39,920 nt of DNA from Bacteroidota bacterium (GCA_028873925.1 JAPPNA010000169.1:1-39920); one strand, 5' to 3'; positions 1-10,366 are shown, counted from the first letter of the stretch. Numbers and translations are program-made. Notes: generated by a model not told the origin, from the sequence alone.

Positions 1-200
1 AGCCTGCCTTTCTTGTCTTTCAATGGCTTGCCTCGTGCCGCCGCGGACTTTCTGTCGCGGTGGAATGCCGTGAATGCACCTGGTGGATCAGGCAGATAGC
101 GGCCTGTTTGCCCGTGAGTGAATCAGATGGTGAAGGTTGAGTTGTTGCCTACGCTGAGCCGACTGGCTAGGGCGGGGCGGGGCGGATTTCGAGGGTAGAC

Positions 201-1392
201 GTGAAAGACCGATATTTCTATTGCTCCAACGATTCGGCCCAATGGCGATGCCAGCGTCAAAATCGCCTCCATCCGCCTATGGATTCGGCCTTTGCGCAGG
301 CCACGCAATCGTTGTTTGAAGTGCTGGATGAGCGGCAGCGTCGGCTGTATGCCGGGTTGGAGTCACTGCGTCCGAGCAGTGTGGCCGACCGATTGGGTAT
401 GGCTCGGACTACAGTGATTGAAGGCCGAAGACAGCTGTTGTCGGGGGAATTGGAATGACATCGGATTTGCAAGCCTGGGGCAGGCCGAAAACAACGACCA
501 GCTCCTGACCCACCTGGGACGCAGAGCGACACGATGGGGGATCCATGTAGCGGACTTACATTGGACGCGTCGTAGATGGTCACCTTAGCCCTGCAGGCGC
601 ATGGACTTGTGCGGTATGCCGAATACTCAAAGACTACACCCTGCAAGTTAATCGCAAAATACTGGCCGGAGCCTCCCATCCAGACCGTTAGCGGCAATGT
701 GATCTCGTTGCTTACCTCCAGACCGCGAGCCCCAAAGCAGGTGCCTGCCTCTGGTCAGCGTGGACACCAAAAACAGCTGATCGGGTGCTTCCGCAACGCC
801 GGTTTAAGCTTGCCCCGAAGCCGGTCAACGATCATGACTTCTGGACTCAGGCTGATGGACATGCCGTCCCCTTTGGACGCTACGATCCACACCGGAGCGT
901 TCTGTGTGGGATTGTCGATCCCCCGTTCGCCGTAGACTCCATCGCGGCCTTATGAGGGACAGCACCGGTATCCGGAGGTAAACAAAATCTGTATCTTGGC
1001 TGAAAACGGCGGAGGCCAACCCCGCGCGTGGAAATGCTTCCTGCAGCCCAACCCCGTCAATGAATTCCAGCTCACCGTTACGGCGGCACATTTCCCTACC
1101 GGAACCTCGAAATGGATTCCATTGAGCACCGCCTCTTCAGCGAAGTGTCCAAGGATTGGGCCGGCGTACCGCTGGAAACGGTAGAGGGGATCCTGAACTA
1201 CCTGCCACGACGCGGACAGAACTCACTGTAACAGCCTCACTCCTGGACAACACGGATGAGCCCAGACTCAAAATCAGCCTGCACGAGATGGATCAGCTCA
1301 ACCTTGAATGCCACGATTCCGTACTCCGGTGGAACTATACGATCAGGCCGCAATCGACGGACTCGCACACCTTGTCCAAATGCGGTGGATAA
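201..1392 (+). pseudogene. Decayed ISAzo13-family transposase
   Basis: This is a fossil transposase spread over all three forward frames. The N-terminal piece (GTG at 201 or ATG at 279, to 458) carries the family-like LDERQRRLYAGLE stretch followed by a helix-turn-helix-like segment. Later pieces, recognisable from memory of ISAzo13 transposases, are DYTLQVNRKILAGASHPDR (from 632), LVSVDTKN (751), KQLIGCFRNAG (about 771), VNDHDFWTQADGHAVPFGRYD in part (824), GGGQPRAWK (about 1010), HFPTGTSKW (about 1089), IEHRLFSEVSKDWAG (1121) and a C-terminal segment ending WNYTI (about 1344). Joining them needs at least six frame switches, so it cannot make an active enzyme. Part of the region between 458 and 576 also appears to be deleted. 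I could not define terminal inverted repeats or a target-site duplication. Confidence in the family is good; the exact ends are uncertain. Confidence 0.8.
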
Positions 1393-1404
1393 GTTGTATC
1401 TTTG
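1371..1404 (+). promoter_or_regulatory. Putative Bacteroidota-type promoter
   Basis: TATCTTTG at 1397-1404 exactly fits the Bacteroidota -7 consensus TAnnTTTG. CTTG at 1371-1374 lies 22 bases upstream and resembles the -33 element TTTG, although the usual spacing is 19-21. It sits at the extreme 3' end of the dead transposase, about 130 bases before the first gene of the rightward hydrolase cluster. It could therefore drive that cluster with a long leader. Confidence 0.4.
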
Positions 1405-1535
1405 CTAAGTACTCGGTGACCGAGGGTGGTGGTCTGCCCGGGATCATGCAGGCCGGCCGAAAGCAAAGCAGTCGGATGCCGGTATACATTCCGTGAGCGC
1501 GCCATTCCTTAACAGCCAACCAGACCACTCGCCCA

Positions 1536-2465
1536 ATGCGCCGCCTCGCCTTTCTTGCCACCCTCGTGATGGGCTGGCCAGCCCATCCGGCCATGGCCCA
1601 GCAGATGGATCCGACCATCCGGCCGGAACTGATTCAGCAGGTGACTGAGCATGTCCACTATATTCCGGACGAGAACAGGCCCCTCGTACCGAATGTCGGA
1701 TTTGTTGTAGGCTCAAAGGCGGTGCTGATTATTGACACAGGCCTGGGACAGGAAAACGGTGCCATTGTGCTGGAAGCTGCTCGCGGTCTGTCCGATACCG
1801 AACGATTTTATGTGGTCGCCTCCCACACCCACCCGGAGCATGATCTGGGAGCGATGGCTTTTCCGGATGATGCCGCCGTGATCCGGTCGGGGCACCAAGA
1901 GGAGGACATTGAGGAACTGGGCATGAGTCTGGCCGACCGGTTTGCTGAGTTTTCGCCGCGCACGGCGGAGCTCCTGGAAGACGCGGCCGTTCGGCCCTCG
2001 GATATTGTATTTGAAGACAGCCTGGTGGTAGACCTCGGCGGGGTGACTGTGCACCTTATCAACATCGGCCCTGCGCATACGCGGGGAGATCTGGCCATTT
2101 ATGTGGAGCCGGACAATGTGCTCTTTACCGGCGATGTCGTCATGAATCAGTATCCCATGCCGCTGGCCCCCAATGGGAGCGTCCAAGCGTGGCTCAACAC
2201 TTTGGATCGCATAGAAGCGCTGGATCCCGCGTGGGTTATTCCGTGCCACTATGACACCGGTGGCGTAGAGCTCATTCAAAACTATCGGCGCTTCTTTGCC
2301 ACGATGCACTCGCGAGCTGTTGAATTGCGACATGCAGGCTCGGATGACAGCACCATTGCCGACACGCTGACCGAAGAAACCATCCCCATGTTCGCGGACT
2401 GGAGCGATAATGGACGTATTGGGGCTTCCATTGCGCTTGTGCTCCGCAGCATGGCTGTGCAGTAA
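1536..2465 (+). CDS. Secreted MBL-fold metallohydrolase
   Basis: Predicted exported zinc hydrolase of the metallo-beta-lactamase fold, 309 aa. The N-terminus has a typical signal peptide with likely cleavage after AMA (residues 19-21). The metal site is intact: H97-T-H99-P-E-H102-D103, H181 in GPAHTRGD, D200 in FTGDVV and H238 in IPCHYDTGG. It resembles the periplasmic MBL proteins grouped with quinoprotein relay hydrolases, but the substrate cannot be read from sequence. It is the first gene of a tight cluster, with 12 bases to the sialidase gene. The ATG at 1536 was chosen because it gives a complete signal peptide. There is no strong Shine-Dalgarno sequence. Confidence 0.85.
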   Translation: MRRLAFLATLVMGWPAHPAMAQQMDPTIRPELIQQVTEHVHYIPDENRPLVPNVGFVVGSKAVLIIDTGLGQENGAIVLEAARGLSDTERFYVVASHTHPEHDLGAMAFPDDAAVIRSGHQEEDIEELGMSLADRFAEFSPRTAELLEDAAVRPSDIVFEDSLVVDLGGVTVHLINIGPAHTRGDLAIYVEPDNVLFTGDVVMNQYPMPLAPNGSVQAWLNTLDRIEALDPAWVIPCHYDTGGVELIQNYRRFFATMHSRAVELRHAGSDDSTIADTLTEETIPMFADWSDNGRIGASIALVLRSMAVQ

Positions 2466-2477
2466 CAGCTTCCGCCC

Positions 2478-3593
2478 ATGCCTCTCATCATCGGGTTATT
2501 CTTACCGCTGCTCCTGGATGCCATCGGAGCTGAGGCTCTGCCGGAATACATTTTTACGTCAGGGCAGGACGGGTACGCCTGCTATCGAATTCCGGCCGTC
2601 ATTGTGGCCCCGGATCAAACGCTGCTGGCTTTTGCCGAAGGCCGTAGGAACGGCTGCTCCGACACGGGGGATATTGATCTTATCCTGAAGCGATCATCGG
2701 ACAACGGGCGATCCTGGAGCGACCTTCAACTGATCTGGGATGCCGGACCCAACACGGCCGGCAATCCGGCCCCGGTAGTGGATGCGGAGACCGGAATGAT
2801 ATTTCTGCTCTCCACCTGGAATCTCGGGACAGACCGGGAGCCGCAGATCATAGATCACACCTCTACGGACACGCGCCGCGTGTTTGTGCTGTCGTCGGAC
2901 GATAGCGGGGTCAACTGGTCCGCTCCTGTAGAAATCACCTCCAGTGTAAAACAGCCTGATTGGACCTGGTACGCGACCGGTCCGGGGTCTGGAACGCAGC
3001 TTACACGCGCACCCCACAAGGGGCGCCTGATGGTGGCCTGTGACCATATTGAGGCGGACACCCGGCACTACTACTCTCATGTGATCTACTCCGACGATCA
3101 CGGCGCAACTTGGAAGCTCGGCGGCAGGACTCCCCAGCATGAGGTTAATGAGTCCGAAGTGGCGGAACTGAGCGATGGCCAGCTGCTGCTGAATATGCGT
3201 AATTATGCGCCGGGCGAACGCTACCGAAAAACTTCGTTAAGCTCCGATGGCGGGCTGACCTGGAGTGATCCGGTCGCGGATTCCACGCTGGTGGAACCCA
3301 TTTGCCAGGCCAGCCTCCAGCGGTACCAGTTCCCGGAAGATGGCCGCAGTATTCTGCTTTTCTCCAATCCGGCCAGCAAGGTTCGGCGCGAAAACCTAAC
3401 GCTGCGGGCCAGCTACGATGAAGGACGGACATGGCCGCAATCCGTAGTAATCCACGACAGCATGAGCGCCTATTCCGACATCGTCCGTCTGCCAGACGAT
3501 TACATTGGTCTGCTGTACGAGGCGGGGCCGAATCATGATCAGTCCTATTACGGGATTGCCTTCCGACGTGTCTCATTTGCCGAGTTTGAGTGA
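2478..3593 (+). CDS. Secreted sialidase (GH33-like)
   Basis: Predicted exo-alpha-sialidase, 371 aa, cleaving terminal sialic acid or related nonulosonic acid from glycans outside the cytoplasm. A short signal peptide ends near residue 20. The six-bladed propeller family is shown by the YRIP motif (arginine 37 would be the first of the carboxylate-binding triad), a GRRNGCSDTGDIDL segment supplying the second arginine and the acid/base aspartate (about D62), and Asp-boxes such as SSDNGRSW, YSDDHGATW, SSDGGLTW and SYDEGRTW. A late tyrosine in SAYSDI fits the nucleophile, and NESE offers its glutamate partner. All key positions seem present, so it is probably active. Its stop codon overlaps a possible GTG start of the next frame, and the gene lies in a four-gene cluster. 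Confidence 0.88.
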   Translation: MPLIIGLFLPLLLDAIGAEALPEYIFTSGQDGYACYRIPAVIVAPDQTLLAFAEGRRNGCSDTGDIDLILKRSSDNGRSWSDLQLIWDAGPNTAGNPAPVVDAETGMIFLLSTWNLGTDREPQIIDHTSTDTRRVFVLSSDDSGVNWSAPVEITSSVKQPDWTWYATGPGSGTQLTRAPHKGRLMVACDHIEADTRHYYSHVIYSDDHGATWKLGGRTPQHEVNESEVAELSDGQLLLNMRNYAPGERYRKTSLSSDGGLTWSDPVADSTLVEPICQASLQRYQFPEDGRSILLFSNPASKVRRENLTLRASYDEGRTWPQSVVIHDSMSAYSDIVRLPDDYIGLLYEAGPNHDQSYYGIAFRRVSFAEFE

Positions 3594-3619
3594 TCCCGGC
3601 AACTGAATCCGGCATCCGG

Positions 3620-3627
3620 TATCTTTG
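3620..3627 (+). promoter_or_regulatory. Second TATCTTTG -7-like element
   Basis: An exact copy of the 1396-1404 GTATCTTTG word lies 22 bases before the ATG at 3650. No good -33 element occurs 19-21 bases upstream. It could be an internal promoter for the heme-lipoprotein gene or a chance match. Confidence 0.25.
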
Positions 3628-3649
3628 TGAGGATGTATCCGAACGCAAC

Positions 3650-6600
3650 ATGCGTTACTTCGCAGCACTCTGCCTATTGCTAACACTGGCGGCCTGCGGT
3701 GCCGACTTCCGAGCAGACCCGGCCACGCTGGCCCTGTTGCCCGAACGGGTGGACTATAATCTCCATGTCAAACCGCTGCTTTCGGACCGTTGCTATGCCT
3801 GTCACGGGCCGGATGAAAACGCCCGCCAGAGTGATCTGAGACTGCATACGCAGGAAGGCGCGTTGTTTAGGCCGCTACAGTCGGGCGGGCGCGCAATCGT
3901 TCCGGGCCGTCCCGGCCGAAGTGGCATCATGAAGCGCATTTCTTCGCACGATGCCGACTATCGCATGCCTCCGGCGGAGTCCAATCTGACGCTGTCGGAC
4001 TATGACATTGCCCTGATTCAGCGTTGGATTGACCAAGGGGCCGACTGGAAACCCCACTGGGCCTTCACACCTCCTGAGCTGCCGGATATTCCCACGGTGC
4101 AACAGGCGGACTGGGCTATCAACAATATTGACCGGTTTATTCTTGCCAGACTGGAGCGCGAAGGGCTGACTCCCTCCGAAGAAGCTGACCGTACACGTCT
4201 GATCCGACGCGTTTCCTTTGATCTGACGGGGCTGCCCCCGACACTGGAAGAAATTGACGCTTTTCTCGCAGATGACCGGCCGGATGCCTACGAGCGGGTC
4301 GTGGATCGCCTGCTGCAGTCACCCGCGTACGGTGAGCGGATGGCAACGGAATGGATGGATTTGTCACGCTATGCCGACAGTCACGGCTACCATGCGGACG
4401 GAATCCGCACCATGTGGCCCTGGCGCGACTGGATCATTGATGCCTTCAATGAAAACCTGCCCTATGACCAGTTTGTGACCTGGCAACTGGCCGGCGACCT
4501 GCTGCCGGATGCGACCCTCACCCAGAAGCTGGCGACGGGCTTTAACCGCAACCATCCGATGACTGCGGAAGGCGGTGTCATTGATGAGGAATATCGGATT
4601 GAGTATGTGGTGGACCGCGCCAATACAACCTCGCGGGCCTTCTTGGGACTCACAATGGAGTGCGCCCGCTGCCACGACCATAAGTTTGATCCGATTTCGC
4701 AGGCCGAATACTTCCAGCTTTCTGCATTCTTCAACAATGTCAAGGAGCTGGGCATGACCGGGGATGATGGCAATGCCGGTCCGCTGCTTATGCTCCCGAC
4801 GGATGAAGAAGAAACACGCATTGAAGATCTCCGCAATCGGATTGCCTCCCTTGAGGGTGCGCTTGCGAACCGTGCCGCCGCGGTCGCCGCATCCGGTCAG
4901 TATGCGGATGCAGTGCTGCCGGAGGATGCCTTAGCTATCGGCCTTTCGGCGCATTATCCGCTGGATGAACTGCAGGGCGAGCATACGCCCAATCTGGCCC
5001 CAGGCGGCACGGATGGGGGTGTCGTAGGCGAACTTGAAATCGTTGAGGGTCCGGTGGATGGTGCGGTCCGCTTCGACCATGACTATGACTATCTGCAATT
5101 GACCGAAGCCGGTGCCTTTGAGCGCACAGACCCGTTTTCCGTCAGCCTATGGATTCACCCGGACACTTTGGGCACTTACACCAAGATTCTCGGCAACGCT
5201 TTTCACAAGAACACATACTGGCGGGGTTGGGAGCTGTATCTGGACAGCCTCAACCATGTTTCCGCGCGCCTCATCCACGCCCTGCCCCACAACTATTTGC
5301 ACATCACCACCACCCGAGCCGTGCCCGCCGGCTCGTGGACGCATGTGACCCTTACGTATGATGGCTCCAGCACAGCTGGCGGACTCAAGCTGTTTCTGGA
5401 TGGAGCGGCGGCCGCATCTGCTGTCAGATACAACCAGCTCTACAAGAGCATTCTGCCGGTGGACGGGCTGTATGAACTCACCCAGCGGGCCGTGCGGGTA
5501 GCCCGTAGCTATCGCGCCTTCGGCGGAGATGATGGCATCTTCACCGGGAATATGGATGATCTCCGGATGTATGCCCGGACCCTCACCCGCGCGGAAGTCG
5601 CCAAACTCGCAGACACCAGCCTAACTGTGGAGCCGCTTGAAATTTACCTGAACCATTACGACGAAACTTACCGCGGATTGCTCAGGGAACTGCATCAGGT
5701 ACGCAGGCAGGAGCAGGAGGCCATGGCTGATGTCCTTGAAACCATGGTTATGGAGGAAATGGATTCTCCACGCCCCACCTATGTGCTGGATCGCGGCCTG
5801 TATGATCAACCGCTGCAACCTGTCCAGGCGGGTATTCCCGGTGTGCTGGGATCCATGGCGGATGATCTGCCCCGCAACCGCCTCGGCCTGGCCGACTGGT
5901 TGTTCAGCCCGGACCAGCCCCTAACGGCGCGGGTTACCGTCAACAGGTACTGGCTTATGCTTTTTGGTCAGGGCCTGGTGGTTACACCGGAAGACTTTGG
6001 AAACCAGGGTGCCCTGCCTTCCCATCCTGAATTGCTGGACTATCTGTCCACCACCTTCCAGTCATCGGGCTGGGATGTGAAAGCCTTCCTTAAGTCCCTG
6101 GTCATGAGCGCCACCTACCGCCAGTCCAGTATAGCCAGTCTGGAATTCTATGCGCGTGATCCGGCCAATATTCTGCTGGCTCGCGGCCCGCGATATCGCC
6201 TTTCGGCTGAAATGATCCGGGACAATGCACTGGTAGCCAGCGGACTGCTGGTTGACCGGATCGGCGGACCCAGCGTAAAGCCCTACCAGCCTCCCGGATT
6301 GTGGATTGAAAAAGGCAATTTCTCGCAGTTCCTGCTGCACTACAAACAGGACGAAGGGGAAAGTCTCTACCGACGCAGCCTGTACACCTTCATCAGGCGC
6401 ACTTCCCCGCCTCCGTCCATGCTGGTTTTTGATGCGCCTGACCGTACCACTTGTTTTGTGCGGCGTCAGAACACCAATACACCCCTCCAGGCACTGGTCC
6501 TGTTGAATGATCCCCAGTATGTGGAAGCTTCGCGCGTTCTGGCCGAGCGCATGCAACACGAAGGCGGTGCGTCGCTGGAGGATCAGATTACGCACGGGTT

Positions 6601-6826
6601 CCGACTCGCCGCCGGTCGTTACCCGGCCGCGAGTGAGCTCGAGCTGCTGACCGATTTGTTTGAGACGGAGCAGGATCGATTCATTAGCCGACCCGCTGAC
6701 ATGGATTCGCTCTTTGCTGTCGGCGATTATGCCCGTGATCCGACGCTTGAAAAATCGGCCACCGCTGCGCTGGCCATGGTGGCTCAGGTACTGCTGAACC
6801 ACGACGACACCTACACCAAACGCTAA
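3650..6826 (+). CDS. PSCyt1/DUF1549/LamG/DUF1553 heme lipoprotein
   Basis: Large envelope protein, 1058 aa from the ATG at 3650. That start is preferred over an in-frame GTG at 3590 because it opens directly on a lipoprotein signal (LTLAAC, lipid cysteine 16). A planctomycete-type cytochrome domain follows with one CYACH heme-binding motif (C48, C51, H52). Next come the KPHWAFTPP linker, a DUF1549 domain (about 160-380, with [15 protein letters not shown]), a LamG/concanavalin-like domain (about 430-660) and DUF1553 (about 740-1000, with [13 protein letters not shown]). In Planctomycetes and relatives such proteins are paired with DUF1501 proteins near sulfatases and glycosidases, and that partner follows here after 8 bases. 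The molecular activity is unknown. A redox or carbohydrate-binding role at the cell surface is an inference. Confidence 0.88.
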   Translation: MRYFAALCLLLTLAACGADFRADPATLALLPERVDYNLHVKPLLSDRCYACHGPDENARQSDLRLHTQEGALFRPLQSGGRAIVPGRPGRSGIMKRISSHDADYRMPPAESNLTLSDYDIALIQRWIDQGADWKPHWAFTPPELPDIPTVQQADWAINNIDRFILARLEREGLTPSEEADRTRLIRRVSFDLTGLPPTLEEIDAFLADDRPDAYERVVDRLLQSPAYGERMATEWMDLSRYADSHGYHADGIRTMWPWRDWIIDAFNENLPYDQFVTWQLAGDLLPDATLTQKLATGFNRNHPMTAEGGVIDEEYRIEYVVDRANTTSRAFLGLTMECARCHDHKFDPISQAEYFQLSAFFNNVKELGMTGDDGNAGPLLMLPTDEEETRIEDLRNRIASLEGALANRAAAVAASGQYADAVLPEDALAIGLSAHYPLDELQGEHTPNLAPGGTDGGVVGELEIVEGPVDGAVRFDHDYDYLQLTEAGAFERTDPFSVSLWIHPDTLGTYTKILGNAFHKNTYWRGWELYLDSLNHVSARLIHALPHNYLHITTTRAVPAGSWTHVTLTYDGSSTAGGLKLFLDGAAAASAVRYNQLYKSILPVDGLYELTQRAVRVARSYRAFGGDDGIFTGNMDDLRMYARTLTRAEVAKLADTSLTVEPLEIYLNHYDETYRGLLRELHQVRRQEQEAMADVLETMVMEEMDSPRPTYVLDRGLYDQPLQPVQAGIPGVLGSMADDLPRNRLGLADWLFSPDQPLTARVTVNRYWLMLFGQGLVVTPEDFGNQGALPSHPELLDYLSTTFQSSGWDVKAFLKSLVMSATYRQSSIASLEFYARDPANILLARGPRYRLSAEMIRDNALVASGLLVDRIGGPSVKPYQPPGLWIEKGNFSQFLLHYKQDEGESLYRRSLYTFIRRTSPPPSMLVFDAPDRTTCFVRRQNTNTPLQALVLLNDPQYVEASRVLAERMQHEGGASLEDQITHGFRLAAGRYPAASELELLTDLFETEQDRFISRPADMDSLFAVGDYARDPTLEKSATAALAMVAQVLLNHDDTYTKR

Positions 6827-6834
6827 CCGGCCTC

Positions 6835-8289
6835 ATGCATGAGTGTCACAACTATGACGCTGCCTACACGCGTCGGGACTTTCTGACCCGCACCACGCTG
6901 GGGCTCGGAGCCGCCACTTTAGCCTCGCTTATGAATCCGATGGGGGCTTTTGCGGCACCACCGGACGACGAGCCGGATCCGGGCATACTGGGGGCTACGC
7001 ATTTTCCGGCCAGAGTTAAGCGCATCATCTACCTGCTGCAGAGCGGCGCACCCTCCCAATTGGATCTGTTTGATTATAAGCCTGCCTTAGTTCGCCATCA
7101 CGGAGAAGAGTTGCCGCCCTCGGTCCGCGGCATGCAGCGCCTGACCGGCATGACGGCCGGTCAGAAGAGCTTCCCGATGGTCCAGTCGCCCTTTGCGTTC
7201 AGGCAGCAGGGCGAAAGCGGTGCCTGGGTCAGCAGTCTGATGCCGTATACCTCACAGATCGTGGACGAGTTGTGCTTTGTCAAGTCCATGTATACCGAAG
7301 CGATCAACCACGACCCTGCGATCACATTTCTGCAGAGCGGATCGCAGCAGCCCGGACGTCCGTCCATGGGTTCGTGGCTCAGTTACGGTCTGGGATCAGA
7401 GAATTCCAATCTGCCGGCCTTTGTCGTGTTGGTGACCAAGAATAAAATGGGACAGCCGCTGTACGCCCGGCTCTGGGGCAACGGATTTCTGCCTTCCCAT
7501 CACCAAGGAGTGCAGTTTCGAGCGGGCAAAGATCCGGTATTGTATCTGAGCAATCCGCCGGGCATCGGTACGGAAGACCGCCGACGGCATGTGGATGTGC
7601 TTCGTCAGTTGCAGGAGCTCCAGTACGAAAATCTTCAGGACCCTGAAATTGAGGCTAAGATCGCGCAGTACGAACTGGCCTTTCGTATGCAGACTTCCGT
7701 GCCGGAAGTCATGAATCTGGACGACGAGCCGAAGTCCATTTTTGACTTATACGGTGAAGATGCCCGTGATCCGGGCACATTTGCGGCCAACTGTCTGTTG
7801 GCGCGCCGGCTGGCCGAGCGCGGCGTACGGTTCATTCAGCTGTACCATCAGGGATGGGACCATCACGGCGGCCTGCCCCAGGCGATTCGGACCCAGGCCA
7901 AAGAGACTGATCAGGCTTCAGCCGCCCTGGTTCTGGATCTGAAGCAGCGGGGCATGCTGGATGATACGTTAGTCATCTGGGGCGGAGAGTTCGGTCGCAC
8001 CAATTATTCCCAGGGCAAGCTTACTGCGGAGAGCTTCGGACGCGATCATCACCCGAGGTGCTTTACGCTCTGGATGGCCGGAGGCGGTGTCAAAAAGGGC
8101 CTTACCTATGGGGCCACCGATGATTTGGGCTACAACATCGCGCACAGCCCGGTCCACATCCATGACTTCCAGGCCACGGTCCTCCATTTGCTGGGGATCG
8201 ACCATGAGCGACTGATATTCCGGCATCAGGGTCGCCGCTACCGGCTCACCGATGTCCATGGCCATGTCGTAGACGACCTCTTAGCATAG
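6835..8289 (+). CDS. Tat-exported DUF1501 protein
   Basis: A 484-aa DUF1501 protein, distantly related to the alkaline phosphatase/sulfatase superfamily. The N-terminus has a twin-arginine signal (TRRDFL, R13-R14) followed by a hydrophobic stretch ending AFA near residue 40, so it should be exported folded. Family-typical stretches are visible: [38 protein letters not shown], and the C-terminal [18 protein letters not shown]. It starts 8 bases after the DUF1549/DUF1553 gene, its usual partner, and ends the rightward cluster. The enzymatic reaction is not established for the family. The pairing suggests the two act together on an extracytoplasmic substrate. Confidence 0.9.
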   Translation: MHECHNYDAAYTRRDFLTRTTLGLGAATLASLMNPMGAFAAPPDDEPDPGILGATHFPARVKRIIYLLQSGAPSQLDLFDYKPALVRHHGEELPPSVRGMQRLTGMTAGQKSFPMVQSPFAFRQQGESGAWVSSLMPYTSQIVDELCFVKSMYTEAINHDPAITFLQSGSQQPGRPSMGSWLSYGLGSENSNLPAFVVLVTKNKMGQPLYARLWGNGFLPSHHQGVQFRAGKDPVLYLSNPPGIGTEDRRRHVDVLRQLQELQYENLQDPEIEAKIAQYELAFRMQTSVPEVMNLDDEPKSIFDLYGEDARDPGTFAANCLLARRLAERGVRFIQLYHQGWDHHGGLPQAIRTQAKETDQASAALVLDLKQRGMLDDTLVIWGGEFGRTNYSQGKLTAESFGRDHHPRCFTLWMAGGGVKKGLTYGATDDLGYNIAHSPVHIHDFQATVLHLLGIDHERLIFRHQGRRYRLTDVHGHVVDDLLA

Positions 8290-8672
8290 CCACAGATTCC
8301 GACTGCGGTCTGCCTCTGAGCGCATTTGTGGCATCAGATGCCGAGCATGTAGGGGCCCGCCGGCTGCGGTCACACCAAGCCTCCGTCCGGCAGCGACCAG
8401 TCCGTCTTCTAAGCCGCGCCATCGGCCCTTCCTGCACCCTGCTCTACAGGGAAATGCTGCGGCGTGCATCCAAACTGTAATACACCCCTCCCCGCAGCAC
8501 CGGTATGAACACCGCTCTGAGCCATCTGCGCTGTACCTTCGGATAAACGCGTCAGTCATCGGCGGCGACTCAGCCCCAGTTTTGCCGAAGGCCAAAATTT
8601 CCGACCTGAATCCGGCGGAACCTGTACGCAACGCCGTGCCTGCGATCACGCGCGCAGGTGATGCAACCGCCT
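8290..8672. other. Intergenic stretch, no recognisable gene
   Basis: About 380 bases lie between the DUF1501 gene and the 3' end of the leftward DUF4198 pseudogene. Short open frames exist on the minus strand, but their composition is not protein-like and none resembles a family I know. I see no convincing terminator. It may be decayed coding sequence. Confidence 0.4.
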
Positions 8673-9516
8673 TTAGCGGGCCTCGCTCCCGCATTGGCCG
8701 GGAGTAACCTGGTAAAGCGAATCAACTTCAAACGCGATCGCAGATCTGTTGGAATCATGCGTGATATCCGACCCCTGCAGCTCTTCAATGTTGATCACGC
8801 GCACATACCACCGTCCGGTGCTGCTTATGAGGATGGCGGCAATGCCCGTTGAATCCGTGCGCGATTGAACGGCTTCGGCGGGCTTTCCGTCATTGTTGAA
8901 CCCCGGATGGGTGTCATAGCTGGCATACACAAAGTGATCCCCAAGCGAGGCTTCGTGAAGCAGCACCTGAACGTACAAGGTATCCCCTGCTGTCAAGCTG
9001 TAGGGATAGTTGGCCGGAATGATTTCCAGCGTATGATTGAGTCGATAACCAAACGCACCGAACTGCTCGTCACCCGCCTGCAGAATGGCCTTGATATGCC
9101 TGGCATATCATTGTCAGATCGGCTGATTGGGATTGTCTCCCGCATCGCGCGGGTCCAATTCACCCCATAACCCCAGGTATTCATCAATTTCGGGACCGAA
9201 CATCTCCACCTGGCTCGGTGCGGTGGAAACACCGACCACATAGCTGCCGGATCCGGCAGTCGTAAATTCAAGCCAGGTGGTTCTGATCCAACTGCTGTAC
9301 GACATCCAGAAGTATTGCCGTATTGCCCGGACCCACGATGCTCACATCCGCAATTCGTTCGCGGGCCGCGAGGCTGTCGTCTGGATCGCTGTGCAGTGTG
9401 AAGGATACGCGGCTGTTCGGGTTGAAGATGTACGAATCCGTCTCAAGGAAAAGGCCATCCTCACAGCTGGCCCCTGTTACTAGGCAGAGGGCCAGTAAAC
9501 TGGTCCGCACCAACAT
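8673..9516 (-). pseudogene. Broken DUF4198-like exported protein
   Basis: The remains of one gene are readable across several pieces on the minus strand. Piece 1 begins at an ATG at 9516 with a signal peptide (MLVRTSLLALCLVTGASC) and the start of a beta-rich domain. A frameshift near 9280-9300 leads to piece 2, with WLEFTTAGSGSYVVGVST and an EYL segment, ending at a TGA at 9116-9114. A second in-frame TGA follows two codons later. The same frame then continues with YARHIKAILQAGD, an LEIIPANYPYSL stretch, and GRWYVRVINIE, which together match the layout of DUF4198 proteins, a family annotated around metal uptake. A perfect 17-base palindrome (9094-9110) sits immediately after the double stop. 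The gene is inactive unless the damage is sequencing error. Confidence 0.7.
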
Positions 9517-9832
9517 TGTGAAAGCGAATCTGCTCCGCCAACCGCCCAGCAGACGGGCCCATAATCCTGACTGCCTGGGTGTGGAATGCATTTCGGTGAT
9601 CCAACGGTACCTGATAAGCAGCGTTCTCAACCCGCTGCTTTCCCCGGAAAACGTCCGTCTGGGGGGCTGTTCCTAATTCCGTGGGCAGAGAGACTCAGCA
9701 TTGACCGAGCGAACACCGCCCTGAGACATTGGGTGACTCCCTGCCCGAGTACGAGCTCAATGAGAAATCAAATGGCCATCAGGAAGTCATTTAGCTGCTA
9801 TCTCTCACAAGCTAATGCCCGGTCACCGTTGC
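9517..9832. other. Intergenic stretch, nothing recognised
   Basis: About 315 bases separate the DUF4198 pseudogene from the small membrane protein gene. No open frame with family resemblance, tRNA or clear hairpin with T-run was seen here. It probably contains the former promoter of the pseudogene and the 3' end of the leftward transcript from 10123. Confidence 0.35.
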
Positions 9833-10123
9833 TCAGCCGAGACCAGGTATGAAGGTAGTCAGCAACCCCAGTGCGAGCAACGCACTGATCAGCCACAAAA
9901 GCACCGTGTACTTGGAGTTCTGGGCCCGCATTTCAGCACGCAATCCTTTTACTTCGGTTTCAAATCGAGCGATCAATTTAGCTGATGCCATGTCGTCAAT
10001 GCGTTGGATGATGTAATGAGCACCGCGCTCAATAAAGCCCTCGGAAGTAAGCAGGCCAAACAGGTCAGCCCCGGCATCCGACTTATCCACTTCATCCGCG
10101 GTGGCTTGAGGATATTCAGCCAT
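9833..10123 (-). CDS. Small coiled-coil membrane protein, unknown function
   Basis: A 96-aa protein from the ATG at 10123; an in-frame start at 10177 would add 18 poorly protein-like residues. The first half (DEVDKSDAGADLFGLL, then FIERGAHYIIQRID) is soluble. A charged helical stretch follows (FETEVKGLRAEMRAQNSK), then one C-terminal transmembrane helix (YTVLLWLISALLALGLLTTF). This coiled-coil plus tail-anchor plan is common in short uncharacterised bacterial proteins. A weak purine stretch, AGGCAGG, precedes the start. No function can be assigned. It stands alone between a pseudogene and a tRNA. Confidence 0.5.
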   Translation of the reverse strand: MAEYPQATADEVDKSDAGADLFGLLTSEGFIERGAHYIIQRIDDMASAKLIARFETEVKGLRAEMRAQNSKYTVLLWLISALLALGLLTTFIPGLG

Positions 10124-10366
10124 GGCCTGCCTAACCGAGCAGGTACGTCGGTTGTTCCAGGTCACAGTTCCAGCCAATCTTCTGCATTGACCTCTACCAT
10201 TAACGATTGATGATCGCGGTGGAAAGGCGGCAGGTCTGGGATTCTTCGGCCTGCAGGGGCACTGTTTTTCACGTACCGGACGAGTATGCGAAGATGGGGG
10301 TCAGACCGGCCAACCGGCTGAACTTTCCGGCAAGTGACGGGGCCAACGGTCGGCCCGCCCCCTCAC

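Noticed and set aside
171-185. GGGGC tandem resembling a G-quadruplex
   Set aside because: Too few runs of three or more guanines for a confident quadruplex; not near a promoter I can support.
1713-2333. Minus-strand 206-codon open frame opposite the MBL hydrolase
   Set aside because: The plus-strand protein has an intact signal peptide and full metal site; the antisense frame has no family features and is a compositional shadow.
6062-6802. Minus-strand 246-codon open frame opposite the DUF1553 region
   Set aside because: The sense strand encodes clear DUF1553 sequence; the antisense product resembles nothing and lacks a plausible start context.
8281-8694. Minus-strand 137-codon frame downstream of the DUF4198 pseudogene
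   Set aside because: Cysteine/arginine-rich, non-protein-like composition, overlapping the pseudogene end in another frame; not supported as a gene.
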